Assembly (NCBI RefSeq): GCF_036345995.1
Contig: NZ_CP107796.1
Location: 4,588,001-4,652,000, forward strand
Origin: Streptomyces sp. NBC_00557
GTDB taxonomy: Bacteria > Actinomycetota > Actinomycetes > Streptomycetales > Streptomycetaceae
Direction of reading: 5' to 3'
DNA length: 64,000 bases
This document shows positions 43,003 to 52,316 of this stretch, in pieces. Position numbers and translations under genes: made by a program. The notes under the pieces are model-generated. The model did no database searches and was not told the DNA's origin. It was given only the letters and a program-made list of their open reading frames with translations. Position 1 is the stretch's first letter. Each line of letters begins with the position of its first letter.

Positions 43003-43815
43003 CTACTTGTGCTTCCCGCCGCCCTGGCCGCTTGTCCAGCCGTCCCCGCCCGTCTTACCCGTGCCGCCGGCGCCGTTGCCGGAGGTACGGCTGCTGTTGG
43101 ACGTGCCCTTGCCGGAGGAGGTGCCGGTCCTGCCCGTCGCGCCGTTGCCGGAGCCTGCCGAATCCTTGCCGGACTTGCCGGTGTCGGCAGAGCTGCTCGC
43201 CGTCGCCCGCCTCAGCTGCACGGAGCAGTAGTCGGCCACCCCGGCCTCGCCGCCGGCCGCCGCGACGAGTTGCTGCCAGACCTTCGCGTCGAGCGCCTTG
43301 CCGCGGCCCTGGACCTGCTCGTAGGCGCGGCAGTGTGCCTCGGTGTCCTGGGCGGAGGCCGGCCTGTCCGTCGGCCGCGCGTCGGAGGACTTCGACGAGG
43401 CGGTTTCGCCCGGCCGGTCCGGAGCGACCGCCGACGGGTGCGGCGTCTCCCGGCCGCCACCGGAGCCGTTTGATGATGAGCCGACGGAACCGATGGCCGC
43501 GACCGCGACACCGCCCAGGGTGAGGCTGGCGAACGCCACGCCGAACGTCATCTTCAGCGGGCGCCTGGCACGTCGCTCCTCGGGCGGTCGCCAGTCGTCC
43601 CGGCGCCGTGTGCGTGCTCGGTGCGGGCCCGCGGCGCGGAAGGCGGCCACCGCCCGCTGTTCGGCCAGGGGATCGGGATCGCCTTGGCGTATGGCGGCGG
43701 CCAGGACCGTTTCCAGAGCGCCGACGTCACGCCCATCCCAAGGGCCGGATGCGGCGCTGCCGGGCTGCGCATGGTGGCGGCCCGGTGCTCCGCCCTCGCT
43801 CAGCCGTTCACCCAT
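43003..43815 (-). CDS. Anti-sigma-like single-span membrane protein (copy B)
   Basis: 270 residues, ATG at 43815. Same architecture as the protein at 25280-26149: cytoplasmic part with GALETVLAAAIRQGDPDPLA and RRRDDWRPPEERRARR, one membrane helix (MTFGVAFASLTLGGVAVAAI), outer core QDTEAHCRAYEQVQGRGKAL then VWQQLVAAAGGEAGVADYCS, and a Gly/Ser/Thr tail that differs from copy A. The two conserved Cys of the outer core could form a disulfide. 84 bp from its sigma gene. No ZAS zinc motif. Confidence 0.65.
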   Translation of the reverse strand: MGERLSEGGAPGRHHAQPGSAASGPWDGRDVGALETVLAAAIRQGDPDPLAEQRAVAAFRAAGPHRARTRRRDDWRPPEERRARRPLKMTFGVAFASLTLGGVAVAAIGSVGSSSNGSGGGRETPHPSAVAPDRPGETASSKSSDARPTDRPASAQDTEAHCRAYEQVQGRGKALDAKVWQQLVAAAGGEAGVADYCSVQLRRATASSSADTGKSGKDSAGSGNGATGRTGTSSGKGTSNSSRTSGNGAGGTGKTGGDGWTSGQGGGKHK

Positions 43816-43899
43816 GTCCGCTTCCGTTCCTGTCCGACAGGTTCGATTCGTCCGGCGCGGCATGTGCCGATGCCCCGTCCGCTGGACCGCTGTCGTCGT

Positions 43900-44541
43900 T
43901 CATCTCGATTTCCCCAGCGTGCGGGAATCCGCATCCGTCACATCCGTCACTCTCTCGTCCGCCTCGCCGCCGATCCCGAGCTGTCGGGCCAGGCGTTTCA
44001 GACCCCTGTGGGCGGCGGTGCGCACCGCTCCCGGGCGCTTGCCGAGGACGCGTGCGGCGGCGGGACCGTCCAGGCCGACGACGACCCGCAGGAGCACGGC
44101 CTCGGCCTGGTCCCGGGGCAGGCCGCGGACCAGCTCCAGGGCCCGCTCGGTGGAGAGGGACTCCAGCGCCTGCTCATGGGTGCTGTGCGGGCCGGCCAGG
44201 TCCAGTACGTCCTGTTCGGTCCCTCCTGCCCGGGGCCGTACGCGCTGGCGGCGCAGATGGTCCAGCGCCCGGTGCCGGGCGATGGTCGCGGTCCAGCCGC
44301 GAAAGCCCGCGCCGTCGCCCTTGAAGCGCCCGAGGGTGCGGGCTATCTCCAGCCAGGCGTCGGACGCCACGTCCTCCGCGTCGTCGCCGACGATGCCGCG
44401 CAGGTAGCCGAGCAGGCCCGGCTGGACGATCCGGTAGGCGATCGCGAAGGCGGTCTCGTCACCGTCCTGGGCCCGTGCGACCGCCGCGCCCAGTTCCCCG
44501 TCGCGCGTCTGCGTGCGCCGGGGCTGCCGTACCTGGCCCAA
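43900..44541 (-). CDS. ECF-type RNA polymerase sigma factor (copy B)
   Basis: 213 residues from TTG 44541, with GAGGAC 5 bp before it, exactly as in copy A. Regions 2 and 4 are nearly the same as in copy A (DDAEDVASDAWLEIARTLGR; GPAAARVLGKRPGAVRTAAH), while the linker and the C-terminal tail differ. Directs RNA polymerase to a set of promoters that may overlap with the copy-A regulon. Lies 1.2 kb inside attachment copy 1. Confidence 0.88.
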   Translation of the reverse strand: MGQVRQPRRTQTRDGELGAAVARAQDGDETAFAIAYRIVQPGLLGYLRGIVGDDAEDVASDAWLEIARTLGRFKGDGAGFRGWTATIARHRALDHLRRQRVRPRAGGTEQDVLDLAGPHSTHEQALESLSTERALELVRGLPRDQAEAVLLRVVVGLDGPAAARVLGKRPGAVRTAAHRGLKRLARQLGIGGEADERVTDVTDADSRTLGKSR

Positions 44542-45002
44542 GATCGTCCTCGTTCACGCCGGTTCATAGCGAGTGCCTCTCGTCCGCCGCGCTCCGGTCG
44601 CATCGACGGCCCCTCGTGTTCAGCGTCCGCCGCCACGGAAGTGTCACCACGCATCAGGCGTCCCTCATGGTTCCGCAGGTGTCTCCGGTGACGTTTCGTA
44701 CGGCCCGTGCGCTGGGGGAATGCCGGGTGCGGCGGTGCCGGGTCGGCCGAGGCCGACTGCCCGCCGGTGCCGCAGCCCGCCCCGGACCCCTCTTCGTGCC
44801 GTTCGTGTCTCCCCCCGTGGGCGGCACGGGGAGGGGCGTGGGGCCGGGGCCCCGACCACTGAACGGGGTCCCGGACCCGCGCACCCCCGTACCGGGGTCC
44901 CGGCCCCCTGCACCCCACTCATCGGACCGGCGGTGTCCGATCCGTACCCCGATTCCGTCCGCCCCGTGTGACGCCCGGGCGCCTCCGTGCGCTCCTTCCG
45001 GC
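44542..45002. other. 461-bp non-coding region, paralogous to that upstream of sigma copy A
   Basis: No convincing gene. Contains GGAAGTGTCAC near 44638 and GGTGACGTTTCGTACGGCCC near 44690 that match, with changes, the copy-A region, followed by GTGCGCTG and GTGCCGG motifs in the same order. Likely the divergent promoter region of sigma and DUF1877. Confidence 0.45.
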
Positions 45003-45482
45003 ATGAGTGCGTACCTCCGTCTGCGCGCGGTGCCGCCCCCGGCACTGCGCAACAGCGCGACATGGCTGGAACGGCTTTTCGAGGGCGACGCGGAGACCGT
45101 CCGGTGCTGCCGGGACCAGGAGCGCGTCTACACCGGCGCTTCACCTCGTCCCCCTGTCCGGAGCCGGCCCCGGACCCAGGTGGTGCTCGGCGGCTGGCCG
45201 GTGGTGCGTGCCGACCGGCGCAAGACGCCGCTCCTGGTGCTGACGGCGGCCCAGGCCCGCCAGGTGTCCGGGTTCCTTGAGACGGCCGACTTCGAGGTGC
45301 TGTGGGATGCCGCCCGGGACGAACTGCTGCCGCACTACGGTGGCGTGCTCGCGGAGCCCGAGACGTGGCGCGCCTTCGCGGCGGCGCACGAGGAACTGAA
45401 GGCCTTCTACGGGCACACGGCCGGGTGCGGGGATGCGGTGGTGAAGTGGATGTCAGAGGCGCGAGTTGTGCGCGAGGTGTAA
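45003..45482 (+). CDS. DUF1877 (YfbM-like) protein (copy B)
   Basis: 159 residues, ATG 45003. Beginning MSAYLRLRAVPPPALRNSAT is identical to copy A; the internal segment after LFEGDAETVR is shorter, and the end has LTAAQARQVSGFLETADFEV then HEELKAFYGHTAGCGDAVVK. Same position, same orientation and similar distance to the sigma gene as in copy A, so it belongs to the duplicated module. Function unknown. Confidence 0.7.
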   Translation: MSAYLRLRAVPPPALRNSATWLERLFEGDAETVRCCRDQERVYTGASPRPPVRSRPRTQVVLGGWPVVRADRRKTPLLVLTAAQARQVSGFLETADFEVLWDAARDELLPHYGGVLAEPETWRAFAAAHEELKAFYGHTAGCGDAVVKWMSEARVVREV

Positions 45483-45552
45483 CAGTTTCGGGCCGCCGTG
45501 CTCTGTCCAAGCGGACGGCCGCGCCGGCCGACCAGGACAGGGGACACGACTC

Positions 45553-46353
45553 GTGCAGTGGACGAACGGAAACGGCGGAGCGTACGGCGAGGATCCGTAC
45601 GCCGGCGCCGGGTACACGTATGCCTACGGCCACGAGGGGTACGGCCACAACGGGTACGGCGGCGGGGGCTACGGCTACGAGAGGTACGGCCAGGAGGCGT
45701 ACGGCGCCGACACAGCCACGCTGACCTGGGACCCGGCGCAGCCGGCGCAGTGGGTGCAGCCTCACCCGACGGCGTGGGACGGCGCAGGCGCTCCGGCGTG
45801 GGACGCCGGCCACGGCGACGTCCTCACCGCGACCGCCTCGGAGACCGACACACAGCCCATCCCCTTCGTTCCGGTGCCGGCATCGGAATCCGAGCCGGCC
45901 CCGGACACGCCGGAGGGCGAGTCGGCGCGGCCGGTCTTCGTGGATGCCTCGGGTCGGCGCCAGCGCCGCGTGATGCGCGCCGCCCGGCTGCTGGTGATCC
46001 CCGCCGGCGGCTATGTCGCCCTGCTGATCAGCACCGTGCTGGGTGGCCCTGGCGTCAGCGCCCCCCTCATCCCGCAGCCGGACGCCACGCACCGGGCGAC
46101 GCCCCGCGTGACCGCTTCCGACTCCCCGTCCGGCCCCAGCCACTCAGCGGGGCGTGCCGGCTCCGTGGCAGGGGCCGCCGACTCCCGCCCCACGGCGCAG
46201 CAGACCTCCCCGCCCGTCCGGCCGACAGCCTCGACCGCCCCCGCGACCACTGCGTCCACCAGGGCCACTTCCTCGACGGCCACCGTCACTCCCACACCGA
46301 CCTCCTCCCCCCGGGGGCGTGCCCTCGGAACGTCCCACAAGCCCATGAAGTGA
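45553..46353 (+). CDS. matA: MatA-like membrane protein of the mycelial-aggregation locus
   Basis: 266 residues from GTG 45553. Residues ~1-45 are a Tyr/Gly-rich repeat (GYGHNGYGGGGYGYERYGQE), then a Pro/Ala-rich stretch, one membrane segment (about 143-164) and a Ser/Thr/Pro-rich C-terminus of ~100 residues outside. In S. lividans and S. coelicolor, matA encodes a small membrane protein immediately before matB, required for pellet formation; the arrangement here is the same, with a GTGA overlap to the next gene. Sequence identity to known MatA is not verifiable here, so the name rests on context and architecture. Confidence 0.6.
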   Translation: MQWTNGNGGAYGEDPYAGAGYTYAYGHEGYGHNGYGGGGYGYERYGQEAYGADTATLTWDPAQPAQWVQPHPTAWDGAGAPAWDAGHGDVLTATASETDTQPIPFVPVPASESEPAPDTPEGESARPVFVDASGRRQRRVMRAARLLVIPAGGYVALLISTVLGGPGVSAPLIPQPDATHRATPRVTASDSPSGPSHSAGRAGSVAGAADSRPTAQQTSPPVRPTASTAPATTASTRATSSTATVTPTPTSSPRGRALGTSHKPMK

Positions 46354-48755
46354 CCCCAGGCCCTGACGTGACCGATCGCCGCCGTACCGCTCCCGCCCGC
46401 CGCCACGGCCGTACCCGCCAGATCACCCCCCGCACCCACTGGCTGCTGCTGAGCGTGCTCGCGGTGACCCTGTCGACAGCCCTCCTGCTCCAGGGGTACA
46501 CCCACCACATGTTCGGGATCACCTCGGACGACGTGACCGGTGCCCGCGGACGCAGCGACGCGGTGCCCGCCCGGGTGACCGCCGGCGGTCCGGTGATCGC
46601 GAACGCCGCGGGCGCCGTGCGCACCGCCCGGCCCCGGGACCGCACCATCGCCCTCACCTTCGACGACGGCCCTGACCCCGTCTGGACACCGCGCATCCTC
46701 GACGTGCTGCGCCGCAACCACGTGCACGCAACCTTCTTCGTCGTCGGAACCCAGGTGGTGGCCCACCCGGAACTGGTCCGCCGGATCGTCGCCGAGGGCC
46801 ATCAGATCGGCATCCACACCTTCACCCACCCCGACCTGTCCCGCCTCGCCCCGTGGCAGCGATCCCTGGAACTGCACGAGACACAGCTGGCGGTGGCCGG
46901 CGTGGCCGGGGTCACCACCGCGCTGCTGAGACCGCCGTACTCCTCGCAGAACGACGCGCTGACCGACGCCGACTGGTCCGTCCTCAAACAGGCCGACACG
47001 GCGGGCTACGTCACGGTGCTCTCCACCCAGGACGCCGAGGACTGGCAGCGTCCCGGCGTGGACCGCATCCTCGCCAACGCGACTCCGCACGGGCACACCG
47101 GGCAGATCCTGCTGATGCACGACGCCGGCGGTGACCGCTCCCAGACCGTCACCGCACTGAACCTGCTCATCCCCCGGCTCAAGGCACAGCACTTCCGGTT
47201 CGCGACGGTCGGCGCTGCCGTCGGCATGGCCGGGCCCATCCAGCCCGCCGGCCTCGGCGATCATCTCCAGGGGATGGCTTTCGTCGACGTGTTGCAGGCC
47301 GGCGACTGGGTCGTGTGGCTGCTGGGCGTGCTGTTGTACGCGGCCGGAGCGATCAGCGTGCTGCGCGCGGTGGCCGTACTGATCGCGGCCCGCCGGCACC
47401 GGCGGCTGCGCGGGGCGGCCGGCCAGGGCGGGTCCTGGGGGCCGCCGGTGACCGAACCGGTCAGCGTCATCGTCCCCGCGTACAACGAGAGCGCCGGAAT
47501 CGAGGCGGCCGTGCGCTCCCTGTTCGCCTCGGACCATCCGGTCGAGATCATCGTGGTGGACGACGGCTCCACCGACGGCACCGCCGACCTGGTGGAGTCG
47601 CTCCACCTGCCGGGTGCGCGGGTGATCCGGCAGGAGAACGCGGGCAAACCCGCCGCCCTCAACACCGGCCTCGCCGCCGCCTCCTGCGACCTCGTGGTCA
47701 TGGTCGACGGCGACACCGTCTTCGAACCGGACACCGTCCGCACCATCGTGCAGCCCTTCGCCGACCCCCGCGTGGGCGCCGTCTCGGGCAACGCCAAGGT
47801 CGTCAACCGAGGTGGCCTGCTGGGCCGTTGGCAGCACATCGAGTACGTCGTCGGCTTCAACCTCGACCGCCGTCTGTTCGACCTCGCCGAGTGCATGCCG
47901 ACCGTGCCCGGCGCCGTCGGCGCGTTCCGCCGCGGGGCCCTGCTGGACCTCGGCGGCGTCAGCGACGTCACCCTCGCCGAGGACACCGACCTCACCATGG
48001 CGCTGTGCCGGGCCGGCTGGCGCGTGGTGTACGAGGAGGGCGCGGTGGCCTGGACCGAGGCACCCGCGTCCCTGAACGCCCTGTGGCGCCAGCGGTACCG
48101 CTGGTGCTACGGAACCCTCCAGGCCATGTGGAAGCACCGCGGCGCACTGGTCCAGCGCGGCGCCGCCGGGAAGCTCGGCCGCCGCGGCCTGGTCTACCTC
48201 CTCCTCTTCCAGGTCCTGCTGCCCCTGCTCGCCCCGGTCGTCGACATCTTCGCCGTGTACGGCCTGGTCTTCCTGGACCCGCTCCGGATCACAGCCCTGT
48301 GGCTGGCCTTCCTGCTGCTGCAACTCGGCATGGGCCTGTACGCGTTCCGCCTGGACGGAGAACGCCCCGGCCCGCTGTGGAGCCTGCCGCTGCAGCAGTT
48401 CGTCTACCGCCAGCTCATGTACCTGGTGGTGATCCAGTCCGTCTTCACCGCCGTGTCCGGTTCACGGCTGCGCTGGCAGCGCATGGAGCGCTACGGCAGT
48501 CTGCGGGCGCCGGCGGGGGCGGAGTCCTCCGGGGAGCACCGCACCGCGGCCCCCGCGCAGCCGGAACCGTACGAGGCCGTCCTCGCCCCCGGACCGTACG
48601 CGGCCGTCCCGGAGCCTGGACCGTACGCGTCTCGCCCGGAACCCCGGCGGTACGAGGCTCAACCGCAGCCTTGGCCGTACGAGGCTCAACCGCGGCCATG
48701 GCCGTACGAGGGCCCTCCACAGCCCACGCCTCACGACACCACCCACTGGCACTGA
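46350..48755 (+). CDS. matB: Fused polysaccharide deacetylase/family-2 glycosyltransferase (MatB-like)
   Basis: 801 residues from GTG 46350, which overlaps the matA stop (GTGA); GTG 46368 is an alternative. After one membrane segment (~30-50) comes a NodB-type deacetylase (TFDDGPDP near 102, HTFTHPD near 155, LLRPPYSS, LLMHDAGG), then two membrane spans, then a processive GT2 domain (SVIVPAYNES near 371, DDGSTDGT, DGDT near 452, EDTD, QRYRW near 581) and three or four membrane helices. MatB-type proteins make beta-1,6-linked poly-N-acetylglucosamine, causing hyphal aggregation. The C-terminus ends in a repeat of Pro-rich PYEA/PYAA units. Confidence 0.85.
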   Translation: MTPGPDVTDRRRTAPARRHGRTRQITPRTHWLLLSVLAVTLSTALLLQGYTHHMFGITSDDVTGARGRSDAVPARVTAGGPVIANAAGAVRTARPRDRTIALTFDDGPDPVWTPRILDVLRRNHVHATFFVVGTQVVAHPELVRRIVAEGHQIGIHTFTHPDLSRLAPWQRSLELHETQLAVAGVAGVTTALLRPPYSSQNDALTDADWSVLKQADTAGYVTVLSTQDAEDWQRPGVDRILANATPHGHTGQILLMHDAGGDRSQTVTALNLLIPRLKAQHFRFATVGAAVGMAGPIQPAGLGDHLQGMAFVDVLQAGDWVVWLLGVLLYAAGAISVLRAVAVLIAARRHRRLRGAAGQGGSWGPPVTEPVSVIVPAYNESAGIEAAVRSLFASDHPVEIIVVDDGSTDGTADLVESLHLPGARVIRQENAGKPAALNTGLAAASCDLVVMVDGDTVFEPDTVRTIVQPFADPRVGAVSGNAKVVNRGGLLGRWQHIEYVVGFNLDRRLFDLAECMPTVPGAVGAFRRGALLDLGGVSDVTLAEDTDLTMALCRAGWRVVYEEGAVAWTEAPASLNALWRQRYRWCYGTLQAMWKHRGALVQRGAAGKLGRRGLVYLLLFQVLLPLLAPVVDIFAVYGLVFLDPLRITALWLAFLLLQLGMGLYAFRLDGERPGPLWSLPLQQFVYRQLMYLVVIQSVFTAVSGSRLRWQRMERYGSLRAPAGAESSGEHRTAAPAQPEPYEAVLAPGPYAAVPEPGPYASRPEPRRYEAQPQPWPYEAQPRPWPYEGPPQPTPHDTTHWH
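48566..48722 (+). repeat. Pro/Tyr decapeptide-like repeats at the end of matB
   Basis: In-frame degenerate repeats of the type EP-x-PYEA or EPGPYAA, with GCCGTACGAG-like 10-11 nt cores recurring at irregular ~27-45-bp distances. Low-complexity cytoplasmic tail; likely variable in length between strains. Confidence 0.5.
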
Positions 48756-48780
48756 ACTGAAAGGAGAGTGATCCGAGCCC

Positions 48781-49926
48781 ATGAGCGGTACCCGGCGCAG
48801 GCCGCCGCAGCGCCCCATCTCCGGCAGTCGTGCGGCGGGTCGTCGTGGCGCGAGCGGCACCGTGTCGCGCAGACGCTGGATCGACTGCCGTGACCCCCAC
48901 ACCGGCAAGCCGCTCGGCAAGAAGTGCCCCGAGCTCTCCAGCCGCAGGCACGGCTCGTACTCCATACGCCAGGAGCTACCGCCCCGCGAAGACGGCACCC
49001 GCCGCTCCTTCAGCCGCGCCGGCTACGACAGCCGCAAGGCCGCCCAGACCGACCTCGACCACGGCCGCGCCCTGCTCGGCCTCGCCGGCTCCGACGACGC
49101 CGAGGGCCTGGCCCAGATCGCCGAGCTGCTGGAGAAGGTGGCCGAGGAGAAGGCGCCGCTGCCGGACATGGAGGCGACGCGCAGGCGCCTCAGCCACGGC
49201 TTGGACCTGACGGGCCGCCTCACCGTCGGCGAGTGGCTGGACATATGGCTGTCCGGCAAGAAGGGCAGGCAGAGTGCCATCAGCCGCGATGAGAGCAATA
49301 TCCGGGTGCACCTCAAACCGAGGATCGGTCATTACCGGCTCGACCGGCTCCGGGTCACCCACCTGTCGGAGATGTTCGAGGCCATCGCTGAGGCCAATGT
49401 CGAGATCGCCGAAGGCAACGCCGCACGGCGCAAGGCGTTCGAAGACCTCGCTCAGATCCCGTGGAAAGGGCGCGACCACCGCGCCCGCCGCAAGGTGATG
49501 AAAGCCGCCTTCGAGGGACTGGAGCCCTACCGTCGCATCGTGGGCCCGGCTACCCGCCGGCGGGTCCGCTCCACGCTGCGGGCCGCGCTGAACGCCGCGA
49601 TCGCTCAGCAGCTCATCACCTTCAACCCAGCGGCTCACGTCGAATTGGAGGCGGGCAAGCGGCCCAAGGCACTGGTGTGGACCGAGGAGCGCATCCTCCA
49701 CTGGAAGCGCACTGGCGAGAAGCCCTCGCCCGTGATGGTCCGGACGCCGGAACACACCGGCCTCTTCCTCGACCACGTCGCGGAGGACCGCCTGTACGTG
49801 CTGTTCCACCTGATCGCGCTCCGAGGGCTGCGGCGAGGCGAGGCATGCGGGCAGAAGTGGACCGACATTCCGGAAGCCCAGGGCGAGGCCGAGGAGGCGG
49901 AGGCGAACATGCCGGACGGGTGCTGA
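48781..49926 (+). pseudogene. Truncated tyrosine recombinase (integrase)
   Basis: 381 codons, ATG preceded by AAAGGAGAGTG. N-terminal arm-binding-type and SAM-like domains are present (LTVGEWLDIWLSGKK; RSTLRAALNAAIAQQLITFN) and the first catalytic Arg box (LRGLRRGEACGQKW, near 348). The frame then ends; the H-x-x-R and Tyr boxes that lie ~100-150 residues further are missing, so it cannot recombine DNA. It lies within the region bounded by the two attachment copies, so it may be the dead integrase of the earlier element. Confidence 0.75.
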
Positions 49927-49927
49927 T

Positions 49928-49999
49928 CCGTCCGGAGTTGAAGAGCCGACGGTGGTCAAGGCGTACCCACTGCTGCGCGCCCTCATGAATACGGCCGTC
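49928..49999 (+). pseudogene. Scrap of a second integrase core-binding domain
   Basis: In a frame different from the preceding integrase the DNA reads VEEPTVVKAYPLLRALMNTA. The stretch AYxLLRAxMNTAV is typical of the core-binding domain of another subfamily of actinomycete phage-type integrases. It lasts ~24 codons and then dissolves. Suggests recombination between two elements here. Confidence 0.4.
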
Positions 50000-50159
50000 C
50001 CGAACTTACAAACGCCATGGAGTGCCGGAACCGGCATGCGGGCCCCTCCGGAATTTCGCTTGCTCGTCATCTCTCGGCCGCCGTTGATGCCGTGACGCGC
50101 TCGCTGCGATCCAGTTCAGTGGAGCGCCCCCCGCAACCGGACCTGAGAGAGGACGCAAG

Positions 50160-51428
50160 TTGGGACGCATGCTGAAGCGCGGGCTCATCACGCTCGTCGC
50201 CGTTGGCCTTGCCTCTTCCGTAGTGCCGGTCGCCACGGCATCGGCGGCCACCGGTCCATTGACGCTCGCCGTGTTCGGAGACTCGCCGTACGGCAAGTCG
50301 GCGTACGCACCCGCGGGCCAGGCGGCCGACACCTCGCAGTTCCAGAAGACTCCGGCGTTCATCGGCACCATCAACAGTGACCCGACGGTCAGCGACGTCG
50401 TCCACGTGGGCGACATTCACTCTGGTAAGGAGTTCTGCACCGAGAACTACGACGCCTCGATCGCGTCCGCGTGGCAGAGCTTCACGAAACCGCTCGTGTA
50501 CACGCCGGGGGACAACGAGTGGGCCGACTGCCACAAGGCGTCAAGCCTCACCTCGCCCGGCCAGGGTGGCGGCTTCTACGACTCCACCTCCGGCGCAATC
50601 AACTACATCGGCACAACCGGCCTGTCGACCAACCCGGCGGACTGCGTCAGCTACCACTGTGGCAACCCACTCGACAACCTCGCCGAAGTCCGGCAGGACT
50701 TCTTTGCACAGCCTGGCCACACCCTCGGCAGCGGGACACTGAGGGTGGTCTCCCAGGCCACCGCCTACGACCCGAGCCACCAGGCCGACGCGCAGTACGT
50801 CGAGAACGTGAGGTGGACGCAGAACGACATCACCTTCGTGACCATCAACGCGCCGGGCGGCTCGAACAACGACGCCGACCCCTGGTACAAGGTGCCGACC
50901 GCGACTCAGGCGCAGACCGACGAGCGGACCAACCGGACCGCGGCCGACGTCCGCTGGCTCGATGCCGCCTTCGCCGACGCGCGGGCCAGTCACGCCAAGG
51001 CCGTGGTGATCTCGGTCCAGGCCGACATGTGGGACCTCGACGGCAAGACCAAGGACCACCTCACGAACTACGAGCCGATCATCAGCGAGGTCGCAGCGAA
51101 AACGACCGAGTTCGGCCGCCCCGTGCTGATGCTCAACGGTGACTCGCACCTGTACCGCTCGGACAACCCGCTGTCGCCGACGGCGACGTGCACCGGCGAG
51201 ACGGACCCGGCCACCGGCGCTAGCGTGTGCGCCCACGACCCGGGCAACAACGCGTGGAACGAGCACCCCTACTACAACGTCTCGAACTTCCACCGGATCG
51301 TCGTGCACGGCAGCACCACCCCGCTGGAATGGCTGAAACTGACAGCCGACCCGAACGCCAGCTACTCCGTAACCGACACCACCTACGGTCCGTTCAGCTG
51401 GCAGCGGATGCCGCAACCGCAGTTGTAA
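50160..51428 (+). CDS. Exported metallophosphoesterase-like protein
   Basis: 422 residues from TTG 50160 (AGAGAGGA 7 bp before; ATG 50169 is an alternative). Sec signal peptide ending VATASA (about residue 28). Motifs GDSPYG near 38, GDIHSG near 85, TPGDNEW near 113 and LNGDSHLY near 325 follow the D-x-H / GD-x-x / GDN / GH-type order of calcineurin-like phosphoesterases, with some ligands changed (GDSP instead of D-x-H). Cys residues are paired for extracytoplasmic folding. Substrate unknown. Monocistronic, ended by a strong hairpin. Confidence 0.75.
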   Translation: MGRMLKRGLITLVAVGLASSVVPVATASAATGPLTLAVFGDSPYGKSAYAPAGQAADTSQFQKTPAFIGTINSDPTVSDVVHVGDIHSGKEFCTENYDASIASAWQSFTKPLVYTPGDNEWADCHKASSLTSPGQGGGFYDSTSGAINYIGTTGLSTNPADCVSYHCGNPLDNLAEVRQDFFAQPGHTLGSGTLRVVSQATAYDPSHQADAQYVENVRWTQNDITFVTINAPGGSNNDADPWYKVPTATQAQTDERTNRTAADVRWLDAAFADARASHAKAVVISVQADMWDLDGKTKDHLTNYEPIISEVAAKTTEFGRPVLMLNGDSHLYRSDNPLSPTATCTGETDPATGASVCAHDPGNNAWNEHPYYNVSNFHRIVVHGSTTPLEWLKLTADPNASYSVTDTTYGPFSWQRMPQPQL

Positions 51429-51444
51429 CCGGCTGATCGCACAA

Positions 51445-51484
51445 GACCGGCTACGGATTCCTGTGGGGGACTCCGTAGCCGGTC
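51445..51484 (+). terminator. Terminator of the phosphoesterase gene
   Basis: GACCGGCTACGGA (51445-51457) and TCCGTAGCCGGTC (51472-51484), 13-bp perfect stem and 14-nt loop, 17 bp after the stop codon. Confidence 0.75.
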
Positions 51485-51791
51485 GCATTCCGGCCGGAAA
51501 GCCCGGTGCGTACTCCATCGGCCGAAGCGTGCTGACGCTCTCCCCTGGAGCAGCGCCTCGCGCTTTTTAGCCGACAGACCCCGACGCCCATCCGTGCCAT
51601 CAGCAACTCTGGTCAGGCGTTCTGCCCCGGCCAGACGGTGTGAGGTGCCTGCGAGCAGTCGGGGCAGGGGCCGGTAATAACTGCCCGTCACCGCAGAGGA
51701 GAACAGGTCGTCGACGGCCTGCTGCGCCTGCAGCCCAAAGATTTCAGTTGGGACCACGCGGGGCCACAGACCGGGCGGAGCGGCTCCGCTG
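51485..51791. other. 307-bp region without a recognisable gene
   Basis: A minus-strand frame is open but lacks codon bias and has no ribosome site. Nothing else noted. Confidence 0.3.
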
Positions 51792-52316
51792 TCAGCGGTT
51801 GCTCGTGGTGCCGATGTCGATGATGTGGTTGTACCGCTCCACCAGCACGAAAAGCTTGATCTTCTGCGTCGTCTCCCCGCTGCCGAAGGTCAGGGTGACG
51901 ATGACCTCATGGCCGTTACCCACGGCGCCGTTGTCGGTCACCGTCCACTTCCGCGGGACGTTTTGAGCACGCAGAACACCGTCCGCCCCGTGCTTCTTCT
52001 CCCAGTCCGCCAGTCGCTTGGCGAAGTCGGGCGTCAGGTAGTGCTTGCGGAGCGCCGTTTCCAGGGTGGCGTCCGGGTCCGAGTAGTCGCCGATCGCGTC
52101 GATGTACGCGCCGTAGAAGTCGGCGACCCGGGTCACCACTTGGCCGCTCGTGCCGCTGACGGACTGCGGTGCGGCGGCGGACGACTTTGCGGGGGCATGG
52201 ACGGATGCCTGTGCCGACACCTGTGTCGACACACCGAGTCCGACAGCCAGGACGAGGCCGGCGGCGACGGCCGCGCGGCGGCCCGGACGGCGGTGTGCGG
52301 GGGACTTCCTGTTCAT
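51792..52316 (-). CDS. Exported protein of unknown function (DUF3828-like fold possible)
   Basis: 174 residues from ATG 52316, with AAAAGGAAG upstream; ATG at 52340 and 52322 are alternatives. Signal peptide with twin basic start and cleavage after VSAQA (~residue 38). The mature ~135 residues (VTRVADFYGAYIDAIGDYSD, ALRKHYLTPDFAKRLADW, HEVIVTLTFGSGETTQKIKL, HIIDIGTTSN) look like a small secreted alpha/beta domain, somewhat like DUF3828 proteins. Function unknown. Confidence 0.6.
   Translation of the reverse strand: MNRKSPAHRRPGRRAAVAAGLVLAVGLGVSTQVSAQASVHAPAKSSAAAPQSVSGTSGQVVTRVADFYGAYIDAIGDYSDPDATLETALRKHYLTPDFAKRLADWEKKHGADGVLRAQNVPRKWTVTDNGAVGNGHEVIVTLTFGSGETTQKIKLFVLVERYNHIIDIGTTSNR

Noticed and set aside
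46011..48323. 770-codon minus-strand frame
   Set aside because: Antisense shadow of matB; no ribosome site or domain.
51383..51757. 124-codon minus-strand frame behind the phosphoesterase gene
   Set aside because: Covers the terminator and lacks codon bias.
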